Source of the DNA: DATFFO01 sp963744905
GTDB taxonomy: Bacteria; Actinomycetota; Acidimicrobiia; Spongiisociales; ZC4RG35
DNA: 64,000 bases
NCBI GenBank assembly: GCA_963744905.1
Contig: CAVUUV010000003.1
Span: 558,001-622,000 of the forward strand
Direction: 5' to 3'
Part shown: piece by piece, positions 1 to 6,835 of the stretch
Numbering within the stretch: position 1 is the stretch's first letter
Layout: the number at the start of each line of letters is the position of its first letter
Made by a program: the position numbers and the translations under genes
The notes under the pieces: model-generated
Told to the model about the DNA's origin: nothing
The model's database searches: none
What the model saw: only the letters and a program-made list of their open reading frames with translations

Positions 1-103
1 GCTGAGAAAGCGACATCTTGCGGAGATTGGCCGTCGGGCGAAACGTCACTGCGGCCCAAGGTAGCCGGGAAGACATCGACGATGGTGACATCGCACGACC
101 ATC
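1..103 (+). other. Left window edge, possible tail of an upstream gene
   Basis: Reading frame 2 is open from the window edge and stops with TAG at 62-64. It would encode about 20 basic residues, which could be the C-terminus of a plus-strand gene lying outside the window. The stretch is too short to assign a function, and frame 1 is also open for 37 codons. Nothing else is seen before the hairpin at 104. Confidence 0.2.
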
Positions 104-124
104 GCCCCCTCTAGCCTTGGGGGC
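104..124 (+). terminator. Hairpin before the GH15 gene
   Basis: A perfect 6-bp GC stem (GCCCCC at 104-109 with GGGGGC at 119-124) closes a 9-nt loop. There is no T-run after it. It probably ends transcription of an upstream plus-strand gene, or sits in the GH15 leader. Confidence 0.4.
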
Positions 125-148
125 TGCCACCCGAGGAAAGGGGCGCCA

Positions 149-1960
149 ATAATCCGCCCAGATCGTTATCTGCCCATCGAGGACTACGCCTTCCTGTCCG
201 ACTGCCACTCGACCGCTCTGGTCAGCAAGGAGGGTTCCATCGATTGGGCATGCTCCCGCCGATTCGACCACGGCAGCGTTTTCGGGCGTCTTCTCGACTT
301 CGATCGAGGCGGCTACTTTTCCATCCGCCCCTCCGGCAACATAGAAGAAGTCTCCCGACGCTATCTCCCCTCGACCCTGGTTCTGGAAACCACCATGAAG
401 ACCAGGACGGGAACCATCCGCCTGATCGACGCCTTCGCCATGCGCAGTGGAGGAGCCGCCAACCCGAGAGCACAACTGATGCGCCGGATCGAAGGGGTGC
501 AGGGAGAAGTCGAGGTGACGGTGGACATCGAACCCCGATTCGAATACGGATCGGTGCAGCCCTGGCTTCGTGACCATGGGAACGGGACGTTCAGCGCCGT
601 GGGTGGTGAGGATGCGCTCGTCATCCACACCGACATCGACCTGGCGTTGGACCGAGAGAGTTTCTCGTTGAGCGCCACCACAACGGTAGGAGAGGGGGAA
701 TCCAGGACGGTGACGGCGGTGTCACAACCCGCCCACCTGATCGACATCTCCCAGGCCGACGCGAGCGCAGTGGCCGAATACCTGCAAGAAACCGTCGAGT
801 GGTGGGAACAGTGGTCAGAGGCCACCGACGTCTCGGGGCCTTTCTCGGACCTGCTGTCGAGATCGGCGGTAGTTCTGAAGGGACTGTGCTGTGCCCCCAC
901 CGGAGCCGTGATCGCTGCCCCCACCACCTCGCTCCCGGAGGTGGTGGGCGGATCCTGGAACTGGGATTATCGCTACTGCTGGATTCGGGATGCCACCCTC
1001 ACCCTCGAGGCCCTGAGCGAGGTGGGTCATCTCGAGGTGGCCCAGGGGTTTCGCGACTTCGTGATGAGGTCGTCGGCCGGGCACGGCCGGGAGCTGCAGG
1101 TGCTGTTCGGGCCCTATGGCGAGAGACGCCTGACCGAGGTCGAGCTCGACCTGGAAGGTTGGCGGGAATCGCGTCCGGTTCGCATCGGCAACCGGGCCGC
1201 CGGCCAGACCCAGCTCGACGTGTACGGGCACCTACTGGACGCGGCTCATCTCTGGCAGCGCCGCGATACCGCAATCGACCCGGACGAATGGCGCTTTCTG
1301 GCCACGGTCGTGGGTGAGGCGGTGAGACGCCGGGAGGAGCCGGATCAGGGTGTCTGGGAGCTTCGGGGAGCCCCCCGCCAGTACGTCCATTCCAAGGTGA
1401 TGGTGTGGGTGGCAATCGATCGGGGCATCCGCATCGTGGAGGAGAACGACCTCGAAGATCCCGGAGTCGATCTTGGCTCGTGGCGCCGGGCTCGGGACGA
1501 GGTTCGTCACGCGGTGGAGACCCGCGGTATCGATCCGGACCGCGGCAACTTCGTCCAGCATTTCGGGGCGACGGAAGTGGACGCCAGCCTGCTCAAGCTA
1601 CCCCTGGTGGGCTTCGTCGACGCCAACGACGAACGCATGATCACCACCGTCGACGCCATAAGGAAGGAACTCGCCGTGGAGCCGACCGGATTCCTGCGTC
1701 GCTACCGCAGCGACGACGAGGAAGGCGTGTTCCTGCTGTGCTCGTTCTGGCTGGTCGAGATCCTCGCCTTGCAGGGGAAGGTCGATGAGGCCCGAGAGCT
1801 GTTCGAGAGACTGACCTCGGTCGGAAACGACCTCGGCCTGTTCGCCGAAGAGTACGACGTGCCCCGGAGTGAACTGGTGGGCAACTTCCCCCAGGCCTAC
1901 ACCCATCTTGGACTGATAGCAGCCGAGAAACGACTCCGAAAGGCGACGGCCAACGGATAG
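149..1960 (+). CDS. Glycoside hydrolase family 15 protein (glucoamylase/trehalase type)
   Basis: Predicted 603-residue cytoplasmic alpha-glucosidase of the GH15 family, whose bacterial members hydrolyse trehalose or alpha-glucans. The N-terminal YLPIEDYAFLSDC segment sits about 7 residues after the proposed start, as in the family. WNWDYRYCWIRDA near residue 270 marks the (alpha/alpha)6 barrel, WELRG and HSKVMVWVA lie near 405-420, and GLFAEEYD near 562 carries the likely catalytic base. No ATG, GTG or TTG exists in frame between the stop at 86 and the ATG at 395, and a start at 395 would delete conserved sequence. A Shine-Dalgarno-like AAGGGG at 138-143 precedes ATA at 149 (or ATC at 152), so a near-cognate start is proposed. 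Trehalase and glucoamylase cannot be told apart here. Confidence 0.88.
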   Translation: MIRPDRYLPIEDYAFLSDCHSTALVSKEGSIDWACSRRFDHGSVFGRLLDFDRGGYFSIRPSGNIEEVSRRYLPSTLVLETTMKTRTGTIRLIDAFAMRSGGAANPRAQLMRRIEGVQGEVEVTVDIEPRFEYGSVQPWLRDHGNGTFSAVGGEDALVIHTDIDLALDRESFSLSATTTVGEGESRTVTAVSQPAHLIDISQADASAVAEYLQETVEWWEQWSEATDVSGPFSDLLSRSAVVLKGLCCAPTGAVIAAPTTSLPEVVGGSWNWDYRYCWIRDATLTLEALSEVGHLEVAQGFRDFVMRSSAGHGRELQVLFGPYGERRLTEVELDLEGWRESRPVRIGNRAAGQTQLDVYGHLLDAAHLWQRRDTAIDPDEWRFLATVVGEAVRRREEPDQGVWELRGAPRQYVHSKVMVWVAIDRGIRIVEENDLEDPGVDLGSWRRARDEVRHAVETRGIDPDRGNFVQHFGATEVDASLLKLPLVGFVDANDERMITTVDAIRKELAVEPTGFLRRYRSDDEEGVFLLCSFWLVEILALQGKVDEARELFERLTSVGNDLGLFAEEYDVPRSELVGNFPQAYTHLGLIAAEKRLRKATANG

Positions 1961-1992
1961 CCGTCCGTCACATAGGCCAAGCGACCCATGCG

Positions 1993-2017
1993 GTTACCGG
2001 CTTACCAACACGGGAAT
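1993..2017 (+). promoter_or_regulatory. Possible SigF/SigB-type promoter of the RsbW-like gene
   Basis: GTTA at 1993-1996, a 15-nt spacer and GGGAAT at 2012-2017 resemble the GTTT-N15/16-GGGTA element seen before other stress genes here, with two deviations. If active it would make the anti-sigma gene part of its own regulon. Confidence 0.35.
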
Positions 2018-2072
2018 GATTAGTTTCGTACTCAGGGGGTAGATAAGTTAGCGACTGGCCCGAGGACAAGAC

Positions 2073-2417
2073 GTGCCGAGCGAGGAATTCATCGCCAAAC
2101 CGGAATCGGTGGTTGCCGTGCGCACATTTGTCAGAGACTTCCTCGGTGAGGCACCATACGTCGACGACGTGACCTTGGTCGCATCGGAACTGGCCACGAA
2201 TGTCGTCAACCACGCCCACACCGACTTCACGGTCGAGATCGCACAAAACACCCACGTCACGCTTACGGTTTCCGATGGCTCCTCCATCATCCCCGCCGTA
2301 GAGGACCTGACCTCCGACCAGCGTGGTCTCAAGATCGTGGAGCGGATCAGCTCGGAATGGGGTATCGAGACCACTCCGACCGGCAAGGCCATCTGGGCCA
2401 AGTTCCCAACACGTTGA
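2073..2417 (+). CDS. RsbW/SpoIIAB-like anti-sigma factor kinase (HATPase_c_2)
   Basis: A 114-residue single-domain GHKL ATPase of the anti-sigma serine kinase type. In characterised relatives this protein holds a SigB/SigF-family sigma factor and is counteracted by a STAS anti-anti-sigma protein. The N-box is the SELATNVVNHA segment near residues 37-47, VSDGSS near 66-71 corresponds to the G1 box, and RGLKIVERIS near 84-93 to the G2 region. The GTG start is preceded by GAGGA about 7 nt upstream. No sigma gene or cognate STAS gene adjoins it, and the only STAS protein in the window is at 24111. The partner sigma factor is therefore inferred, not seen. Confidence 0.8.
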   Translation: MPSEEFIAKPESVVAVRTFVRDFLGEAPYVDDVTLVASELATNVVNHAHTDFTVEIAQNTHVTLTVSDGSSIIPAVEDLTSDQRGLKIVERISSEWGIETTPTGKAIWAKFPTR

Positions 2418-2462
2418 GGCGCCACGGTCCGTCTCAAGGTTTTATTGGACGACAACCGTCAC

Positions 2463-2963
2463 TCAGCCCGGAGCCTCGGCCTTATCCACGGATTCCAGCC
2501 ACTCGAGGTGTTCGGTCTTCAGTGCCCGAATCGCCTCCAGCATGTCGGGAGCCTGCTTGGAGGCTGAGGCGGGATCGAAACGCCGCGCCACCTTCCCATG
2601 GCGATCTACGACGAACGTGACCCTGTGCACTGCACCGTCTGGATCGGCCACCCCGAACCGGCGAGCCATATCGCCCCCGGCGTCCGCCAGCAGGGGTAAC
2701 GACAGGTCCATCTCGTCCGAGAGATCGCGCGCCTGTCGGGCCGTGATCCTGGCAACTCCCATTACCTGGGAGGTTTCCTGGCCGAAGTCTTTCAGAAGCC
2801 GGTCGTACCCGGCAAGCAGCGACCTGTCGGTCTCGGACTCCGGGTCGGGCAGGAAGAAGATGACCATGGGCATCTTGCCCAGGTATGCGTCTCGATCGAG
2901 AGTCTGCCCGGTGCTGGCGGGCAGACTGAAGGGCGGGATCATTTCTCCGGTTTCAACACTCAT
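2463..2963 (-). CDS. Peroxiredoxin-like protein lacking cysteine
   Basis: About 166 residues with an AhpC/TSA-type thioredoxin fold: an N-terminal IPPFSLPASTGQ strand, a VIFFLPDPESETD segment where the peroxidatic-cysteine loop belongs, a LLADAGGDMARRFGV segment and a VTFVVDRHGKVARRF strand. The whole protein contains no cysteine, so thiol peroxidase chemistry is not possible. It may be a redox-dead binding or regulatory derivative. The ATG at 2963 is chosen over the longer frame because a GTTT-N15-GGGTAG promoter-like element at 2977-3001 lies inside the longer version. It is convergent with the RsbW-like gene. Confidence 0.75.
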   Translation of the reverse strand: MSVETGEMIPPFSLPASTGQTLDRDAYLGKMPMVIFFLPDPESETDRSLLAGYDRLLKDFGQETSQVMGVARITARQARDLSDEMDLSLPLLADAGGDMARRFGVADPDGAVHRVTFVVDRHGKVARRFDPASASKQAPDMLEAIRALKTEHLEWLESVDKAEAPG

Positions 2964-2976
2964 CTCACCGGGTTCC

Positions 2977-3001
2977 CTACCCGGTCTCAGAATCGGCAAA
3001 C
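2977..3001 (-). promoter_or_regulatory. SigF/SigB-type promoter of the peroxiredoxin-like gene
   Basis: On the minus strand, GTTT (3001-2998), a 15-nt spacer and GGGTAG (2982-2977). It lies 13 bases before the ATG and matches the known SigF/SigB pattern (GTTT-N15/17-GGGTA). Confidence 0.6.
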
Positions 3002-3042
3002 CGGACGGGTCGGCGCCGGGTCCTACGATCGGGTGAAGGACG

Positions 3043-3903
3043 ATGAGTCGGATCAGGATCGGGCTGTCGGGCTGGAGTTACGACGAATGGCGAGGAGACT
3101 TCTATCCAGAGGGATTGGCCAAGAGCAAGGAACTGGGCTTTGCGGCCGGTCGCTTCGACACCCTCGAGATCAACGGAACCTTCTACGGGTTGACCACTCC
3201 CCGCGCCTCTCGTAGCTGGTACGAGGCAGCTCCGTCCGACTTCCAGTACGCGGTCAAGGCCAGCCGCTACATCACCCACAACAAGAAGCTGGTCGATTGC
3301 GATTCGGCAGTTGCCAACTTCTTCGCTTCGGGGATCCTCGAGCTGGATGACAAGCTGGGGCCGATCCTGTGGCAGCTACCCCCAACCCTGCACTTTCATC
3401 CGGCGAACGTGGACGAATTCCTCCAGCTGTTGCCGAAGGACACCTATGGGGCGGCCGGCCGGGCCCGCCACCATGATGATCGAGTCAAGTCGACCTCATT
3501 TGGCCCCGGCACCAACCATCGCCTTCGACACGTGCTCGAACTGCGGCACGAGAGCTTCTTCGTCCCCGAGATGGTGACCCTGGCCCACCGCCACGGCGTG
3601 GCCCTGGCCTTTTCCCATGCCTCCGATTTCCCCTTCACCGAACAGGTCACGGCCGGATTCGTCTACATCCGTCTTCACGGCCCGGGACAGGCCTACGCCA
3701 GCCCCTACGACGATGCCCAGATACGCCGTTGGGCAGACCGGGCCCGGACCTGGCATAAAGGGGAAGAGCCGTCCGACGCCGTCCGGATCAGCGACCGCCG
3801 CCCCCCGGCGCGGAAAGGGAGGGATGTCTACGTCTACTTCGACAACGACGTCGGTGGCCACGCCCCCCGCCAAGCGCGCCGGCTGCGTGAGCTGATCGAA
3901 TAA
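3043..3903 (+). CDS. DUF72 family protein (YecE-like)
   Basis: A 286-residue TIM-barrel-like protein of the DUF72/YecE family, whose biochemical role is not established. Family hallmarks are the N-terminal IGLSGWSYDEWRGDFYPEG segment, the early LEINGTFYGL segment, FQYAVKASRYITHNKKL near residues 67-83, GPILWQLPPTLHF near 106-118, and the C-terminal VYVYFDNDVGGHAPR segment. The start has a GAAGGACG Shine-Dalgarno-like stretch immediately upstream and a TACGAT hexamer at 3024-3029 that could be its -10. It is divergent from the peroxiredoxin-like gene, and the two may share the 80-bp intergenic region. Confidence 0.85.
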   Translation: MSRIRIGLSGWSYDEWRGDFYPEGLAKSKELGFAAGRFDTLEINGTFYGLTTPRASRSWYEAAPSDFQYAVKASRYITHNKKLVDCDSAVANFFASGILELDDKLGPILWQLPPTLHFHPANVDEFLQLLPKDTYGAAGRARHHDDRVKSTSFGPGTNHRLRHVLELRHESFFVPEMVTLAHRHGVALAFSHASDFPFTEQVTAGFVYIRLHGPGQAYASPYDDAQIRRWADRARTWHKGEEPSDAVRISDRRPPARKGRDVYVYFDNDVGGHAPRQARRLRELIE

Positions 3904-3966
3904 CCCGGGATCCGCCGGCTTCTTGGTGGGTGGTGCGATTCGTCCGAAGCGCCCGAATGGGCGAAT

Positions 3967-4236
3967 CTAGGAACGTGAGCCGCTGCGCAGAGCCTTGATC
4001 AGCTCCCGCTTGGACATCTTCGAGCGTCCTTCGATCCCGACGTCTTTGGCCTTGTCGTACAGCTCCTGCTTGGTCCACTCCTCGTACGAGCCCCCACGTT
4101 CCCGTCGTCGGGCTGCCTGCTTGGGGGGGGTATTGGCGATACGAGCCGCCTTCTCCTTGCTCATCCCCTCGCGACGAAGGGCTTCGTAGCGATCGGGATC
4201 CTTGACACTGGGGCCGGGCCCAGACTTCTTGGGCAT
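3967..4236 (-). CDS. Small basic protein with C-terminal Rho_N/SAP-like motif
   Basis: An 89-residue, Lys/Arg-rich protein. The N-terminal part includes a short SVKDPDRYEALRREGMSKE helix-like region, followed by IANTPPKQAARRRER. The C-terminal WTKQELYDKAKDVGIEGR and MSKRELIKALR segments look like the helix-extended-helix of Rho N-terminal and SAP folds, which bind nucleic acid. ATG at 4236 is preferred over TTG at 4242 because AAGGAGG lies 6 nt upstream of it. Similar short proteins accompany PRC-barrel and CsbD genes in actinobacteria. The molecular role is unknown. Confidence 0.72.
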   Translation of the reverse strand: MPKKSGPGPSVKDPDRYEALRREGMSKEKAARIANTPPKQAARRRERGGSYEEWTKQELYDKAKDVGIEGRSKMSKRELIKALRSGSRS

Positions 4237-4265
4237 TGACAACCTCCTTCTTGAGTCGGCGGGAT

Positions 4266-4291
4266 CTACCCGTCCTGTGTCAACTCAATCC
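4266..4291 (-). promoter_or_regulatory. Possible SigF/SigB-type promoter of the Rho_N-like gene
   Basis: On the minus strand GGGTAG (4271-4266) is preceded at 15-16 nt by a GGATT sequence, one change from GGTTT. It lies about 30 bases before the ATG at 4236. Confidence 0.45.
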
Positions 4292-4340
4292 AACCTTCGG
4301 AGTTGATCGGGCCTCGATGGGACTCGACTCCAGTAATCCT

Positions 4341-4366
4341 GTTTGACATTCTGGTGACAGGGGTAG
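4341..4366 (+). promoter_or_regulatory. SigF/SigB-type promoter of the 49-residue hydrophobic peptide
   Basis: GTTT at 4341-4344, a 16-nt spacer and GGGTAG at 4361-4366. The spacing and hexamer agree with the SigF/SigB consensus. The peptide reading frame starts 29 bases further on. Confidence 0.65.
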
Positions 4367-4394
4367 AGCAGCGTCACGAGAAAAGGAGACTGTC

Positions 4395-4544
4395 ATCAAC
4401 GCTGCCCTTATTATCCTGCTAATCGCTCTGCTCCTCGGCGGAGTCGGCTTGTTCGTCGAGGCTCTGCGCTGGGTCCTCATTATCGCACTGGTTCTGCTCG
4501 TTATATCAGCCTTTACCGGTTATCGGAGCCGGCGCGTCGTCTGA
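4395..4544 (+). CDS. 49-residue hydrophobic membrane peptide with proposed ATC start
   Basis: The frame from 4395 encodes two hydrophobic segments (ALIILLIALLLGGVGLF and WVLIIALVLLVISAF) and a basic tail GYRSRRVV. This layout matches the small 'hydrophobic protein' family found in actinobacterial stress clusters. No ATG, GTG or TTG is available in frame between the stop at 4344 and the body of the peptide. A strong AAAAGGAG at 4381-4388 precedes ATC at 4395 by 6 nt, so ATC is the most likely start. It is preceded by a SigF/SigB-like promoter and followed by a 13-bp hairpin, which supports a free-standing transcription unit. The function is unknown; membrane stress is an inference from context. 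Confidence 0.65.
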   Translation: MNAALIILLIALLLGGVGLFVEALRWVLIIALVLLVISAFTGYRSRRVV

Positions 4545-4573
4545 CCCAACACAGCACAACCTGCCAAATACAC

Positions 4574-4626
4574 CAACAAGCCCGGATCCGGCCGAAGATC
4601 TTCGACCGCTTTCCGGGCTTGTTGGC
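4574..4626 (+). terminator. 13-bp inverted repeat with nested hairpin
   Basis: Perfect arms at 4574-4586 and 4614-4626 enclose a 27-nt loop that itself contains the 12-nt palindrome CGAAGATCTTCG (4594-4605). There is no T-run. It probably ends the transcript of the small peptide gene and separates it from the DUF6328 gene. Confidence 0.6.
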
Positions 4627-4655
4627 GCCCCACGAAGGACAACCGACGAACGCCT

Positions 4656-5123
4656 ATGTCTGAGAACGCCCACCACGACAGCTCCGAGGATCGACAACGC
4701 TATGAGGAGCTGCTCTCCGAAATCCGGGTGATGTTGCCCGGGGTGGAGGTGCTGTTCGCCTTCCTCCTCACCTCGGTATTCTCGAGTCGCTTCGAGTTGG
4801 TGGATGACGTCGGACAGATCCTCTACCTGGTGGCATTGATCGCCGCAGCTCTGACCATTCTCCTTCTCACCGTTCCGGCATTTCTCCACAGGCTGTCGGC
4901 CGTCTCGAGGGAGACGAGAGTCAGCCTGGCTACCAACTTCCAGCTGATCGGCTCGATCTCGCTCGGGGTCAGCGTCTGTGCGGGTCTCTTCGTGGTCGTC
5001 AGATTCGTCTTCAGCCAACCCTTCGCCATCTGGGTAACAGCATTCGTAGGCCTGGCCTGGGTCATTCTCTGGTACGTGATCCCTTTCGCGATGGGTCGTT
5101 CGCCAAACGGCACCAGGGCGTGA
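4656..5123 (+). CDS. DUF6328 family membrane protein
   Basis: 155 residues with the DUF6328 layout. A short acidic cytosolic N-terminus leads into RYEELLSEIRVMLPGVEVLF, followed by four predicted membrane segments near residues 29-45, 55-78, 96-120 and 126-146. The family is common in actinobacteria and has no known function. The gene follows the hairpin at 4574-4626 and sits among stress-type genes. No clear Shine-Dalgarno is visible before the ATG. Confidence 0.8.
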   Translation: MSENAHHDSSEDRQRYEELLSEIRVMLPGVEVLFAFLLTSVFSSRFELVDDVGQILYLVALIAAALTILLLTVPAFLHRLSAVSRETRVSLATNFQLIGSISLGVSVCAGLFVVVRFVFSQPFAIWVTAFVGLAWVILWYVIPFAMGRSPNGTRA

Positions 5124-5142
5124 CGGGGTTCTCTCTGCCGAC

Positions 5143-5168
5143 GTTTGAAACGGGCGGGCAGCGGGTAT
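5143..5168 (+). promoter_or_regulatory. SigF/SigB-type promoter for the 5222-6325 unit
   Basis: GTTT at 5143-5146, exactly 16 nt, then GGGTAT at 5163-5168. This is the closest match to the SigF consensus in the window. It would drive the 19-residue peptide, the four-helix membrane protein and the PRC-barrel gene. Confidence 0.7.
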
Positions 5169-5221
5169 CGGTGGGTCTATCACCAACCAATTCGGGTACC
5201 TGTGCCCAGGAAAGGAGCAAA

Positions 5222-5281
5222 ATGTACATCGGTATAGGCACGCTGATACTGATCATCCTCGTCGCTCTCCTTCTCTTCTGA
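5222..5281 (+). CDS. 19-residue membrane micro-peptide
   Basis: ATG at 5222 opens a 19-codon frame for MYIGIGTLILIILVALLLF, a single transmembrane helix with almost no soluble part. AAAGGAG lies 4 nt upstream, and the unit is 54 bases downstream of an excellent GTTT-N16-GGGTAT promoter. Micro-peptides of this kind are known in bacterial stress regulons. No function can be given. Translation is supported by the Shine-Dalgarno and promoter, not by homology. Confidence 0.6.
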   Translation: MYIGIGTLILIILVALLLF

Positions 5282-5333
5282 GCGGCGATCAGAGAATCGA
5301 GAAAGAGGATTATTGAAGGAATTTTGATTTGAT

Positions 5334-5963
5334 ATGACCAACAAGACCTACATCCATGGGGCCGAGGTAAGCACGGCTTCCGTCCGGGAGAGGTTCGGCG
5401 GGGTAGACACCCCGTCCGCCATCCTCGGCATGCTCACCGCATTGGGGGTCCTGGTGTTCCTCGGTGCATTGATAACGGCAGGGGCAGGAAACATGCCCTA
5501 CCAGCTCAATGCCTACGACATCCAGGGCAACCTGCAGGCGCTGACCATCGGCGGAGTCGCCGTAGCGATCGTCGTGGTCTTCGTATCCTTCTTCGTCGGC
5601 GGTTGGTCCGCCGGCCGAATGGCCCGATACGACGGAGGAATCAACGGCATAGGCGTGGCGCTATGGGCCCTGCTCCTGGTGGCGATATTCGCTGCCCTCG
5701 GAGCCTGGGCGGGGAGCGAATACAACGCCTTCCAGCAGGTCGGCCTGCCCGACTGGTTCTCCCAGATCCGGGGAGACGACATCACCCTCATCGCAGTCAT
5801 CTCGGCGGCGGTGGCGGTCGTCGTCATGTTCGTGGGCGCCTACCTAGGGGGGCGAATGGGCGAGCTGTATCACCGCAAGGCGGATGCCGCCCTGGCCGAC
5901 CAGGTCATGGCGTCGGCCGTCACGAACCGGGGCCGGGCTCCTGTCAGCGAGGTGCAGTCATGA
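5334..5963 (+). CDS. Four-helix membrane protein with glycine-rich helices
   Basis: 209 residues with predicted transmembrane segments near residues 31-52, 77-99, 107-124 and 150-172. The helices are Gly/Ala/Val-rich and each of the second and fourth ends in GGWSAGRM or YLGGRMGEL, suggesting two related helical hairpins. A GAAGGA Shine-Dalgarno precedes the ATG. The stop overlaps the start of the PRC-barrel gene (ATGA), indicating co-translation. I do not recognise a named family. Confidence 0.7.
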   Translation: MTNKTYIHGAEVSTASVRERFGGVDTPSAILGMLTALGVLVFLGALITAGAGNMPYQLNAYDIQGNLQALTIGGVAVAIVVVFVSFFVGGWSAGRMARYDGGINGIGVALWALLLVAIFAALGAWAGSEYNAFQQVGLPDWFSQIRGDDITLIAVISAAVAVVVMFVGAYLGGRMGELYHRKADAALADQVMASAVTNRGRAPVSEVQS

Positions 5964-6325
5964 CACCCGCCGTGTTATCCAGCTCGACCCTGAAAGGTGA
6001 CGACATCGTCAACACCGCCGGGCACAAGCTCGGCACGCTCGAGGAGATCATGATCGACCTCACCAGCGGCGGGGTGGCGTACGCAGTCCTGGCCCGTGGC
6101 GGAATCGCGGGCATGGGACGCAAGCTCTTCGCCGTTCCCTGGCAGCTGATCAGCGTGGACGGCGACAACAAGCGCCTCGTCCTCGATGTCGAGGAGCGAG
6201 AGATAGACGATGCCCCGGGATTCGATCCAGACAACTGGCCCACACTTGACGACGACTGGCATGGTGCCGTGCACCGCCACTACGGAGTCAGTCCGGGCTG
6301 GGATCCGGCTCCGCCACTGACCTGA
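5960..6325 (+). CDS. PRC-barrel domain protein
   Basis: 121 residues with one PRC-barrel beta domain. LKGDDIVNTAGHKLGTLEEIMID, GGVAYAVLARGGIAGMGRKLFAVPW and a LISVDGDNKRLVLDVEERE strand make up the fold, which is shared with the photosynthetic reaction centre H subunit and RimM. The C-terminus is acidic and aromatic-rich (DDDWHGAVHRHYG). The start ATG overlaps the previous stop by 4 nt, and a 15-bp terminator hairpin follows. Stand-alone PRC-barrel proteins of this size are typical general-stress genes in actinobacteria. The ligand is unknown. Confidence 0.85.
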   Translation: MTPAVLSSSTLKGDDIVNTAGHKLGTLEEIMIDLTSGGVAYAVLARGGIAGMGRKLFAVPWQLISVDGDNKRLVLDVEEREIDDAPGFDPDNWPTLDDDWHGAVHRHYGVSPGWDPAPPLT

Positions 6326-6346
6326 GACGTCCCGGATCCACATATA

Positions 6347-6378
6347 GAGAGGGCCGGCCCATCTGGGCCGGCCCTCTC
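6347..6378 (+). terminator. Bidirectional 15-bp terminator hairpin
   Basis: Perfect 15-nt arms at 6347-6361 and 6364-6378 with a 2-nt spacer, placed between the convergent PRC-barrel and CsbD genes. It can end both transcripts. Confidence 0.8.
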
Positions 6379-6399
6379 GTTCGATCGAAGCCTTCAGGC

Positions 6400-6591
6400 T
6401 CACACGTCGAGACGATCCTTGATCTTCTCGGCACTCTCGCCGGTTCGCTCCTTGATCCGTCCCACGAGCTCGTCGTAGTTGCCCTCGGCAACGTCGAGGT
6501 CGTCGTCGGTCAGGTTGCCCCAGGCCTGCTTGGCACGGCCTTTGAGCTGGTCCCAGCGACCTTCCCACTTGGTCTGTTTGGCGTCGGTCAT
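6400..6591 (-). CDS. CsbD family stress protein
   Basis: 63 residues with the CsbD signature: KWEGRWDQLKGRAKQAWGN, then the acidic LTDDDLDVAEGNYDELVGRI and KERTGESAEKIKDRL. The fold is a small helical bundle. Bacillus CsbD is SigB-controlled. The ATG at 6591 is chosen because AAGGAG lies 5 nt upstream and a GTTT-N16-GGGTAG promoter at 6624-6649 falls inside the longer reading frame. The biochemical function is unknown. Confidence 0.9.
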   Translation of the reverse strand: MTDAKQTKWEGRWDQLKGRAKQAWGNLTDDDLDVAEGNYDELVGRIKERTGESAEKIKDRLDV

Positions 6592-6623
6592 GACACTCCT
6601 TCTGTGTCGCGTTCGACCCTGAA

Positions 6624-6649
6624 CTACCCCGCTAGGTCCCGGTTCAAAC
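6624..6649 (-). promoter_or_regulatory. SigF/SigB-type promoter of the CsbD gene
   Basis: On the minus strand GTTT (6649-6646), exactly 16 nt, then GGGTAG (6629-6624), 32 bases before the CsbD ATG. A SigB-type promoter is expected for csbD from the Bacillus case. Confidence 0.7.
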
Positions 6650-6675
6650 CGCTCACAACCCCGGCCGGGCGTCGT

Positions 6676-6782
6676 TTCTTTGGACACTCACGAACGCTTC
6701 CCAGCTTCTTTGGACCGTGACTATCGCTATGCGTTCGCCACGGTCCAAAGAAGGGGAGGGGCGTTCCCCACGGTCCAAAGAA
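6676..6782. repeat. 107-bp four-box palindromic repeat, copy 1
   Basis: Four copies of a 10-mer: TTCTTTGGAC at 6676 and 6706, then its complement GTCCAAAGAA at 6743 and 6773. The spacing is 30, 37 and 30 nt. The two inner boxes extend to a perfect 15-bp stem (6705-6719 with 6739-6753) around a 19-nt loop that carries CTATCGCTATGCGTTC. Most boxes are followed 6 nt later by GAACGC. It lies between the CsbD promoter and the end of qcrB. Copy 2, inverted, is at 20053-20159. Confidence 0.85.
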
Positions 6783-6835
6783 AGGGGTGCAAGTAGCCCT
6801 CCCCCGACGTCCGGCGCGGGGAACGCCCCTCGGGG

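Noticed and set aside
3938..3966. 8-bp hairpin between the convergent DUF72 and Rho_N-like genes as a terminator
   Set aside because: It contains a G-T pair and a 13-nt loop, so the evidence is too weak to call.
6676..6782. The four-box repeat as a CRISPR-like array
   Set aside because: Boxes are 10 bp, in two inverted pairs with fixed spacing and the same layout at a second locus. CRISPR repeats are direct and longer, and no cas gene is present.
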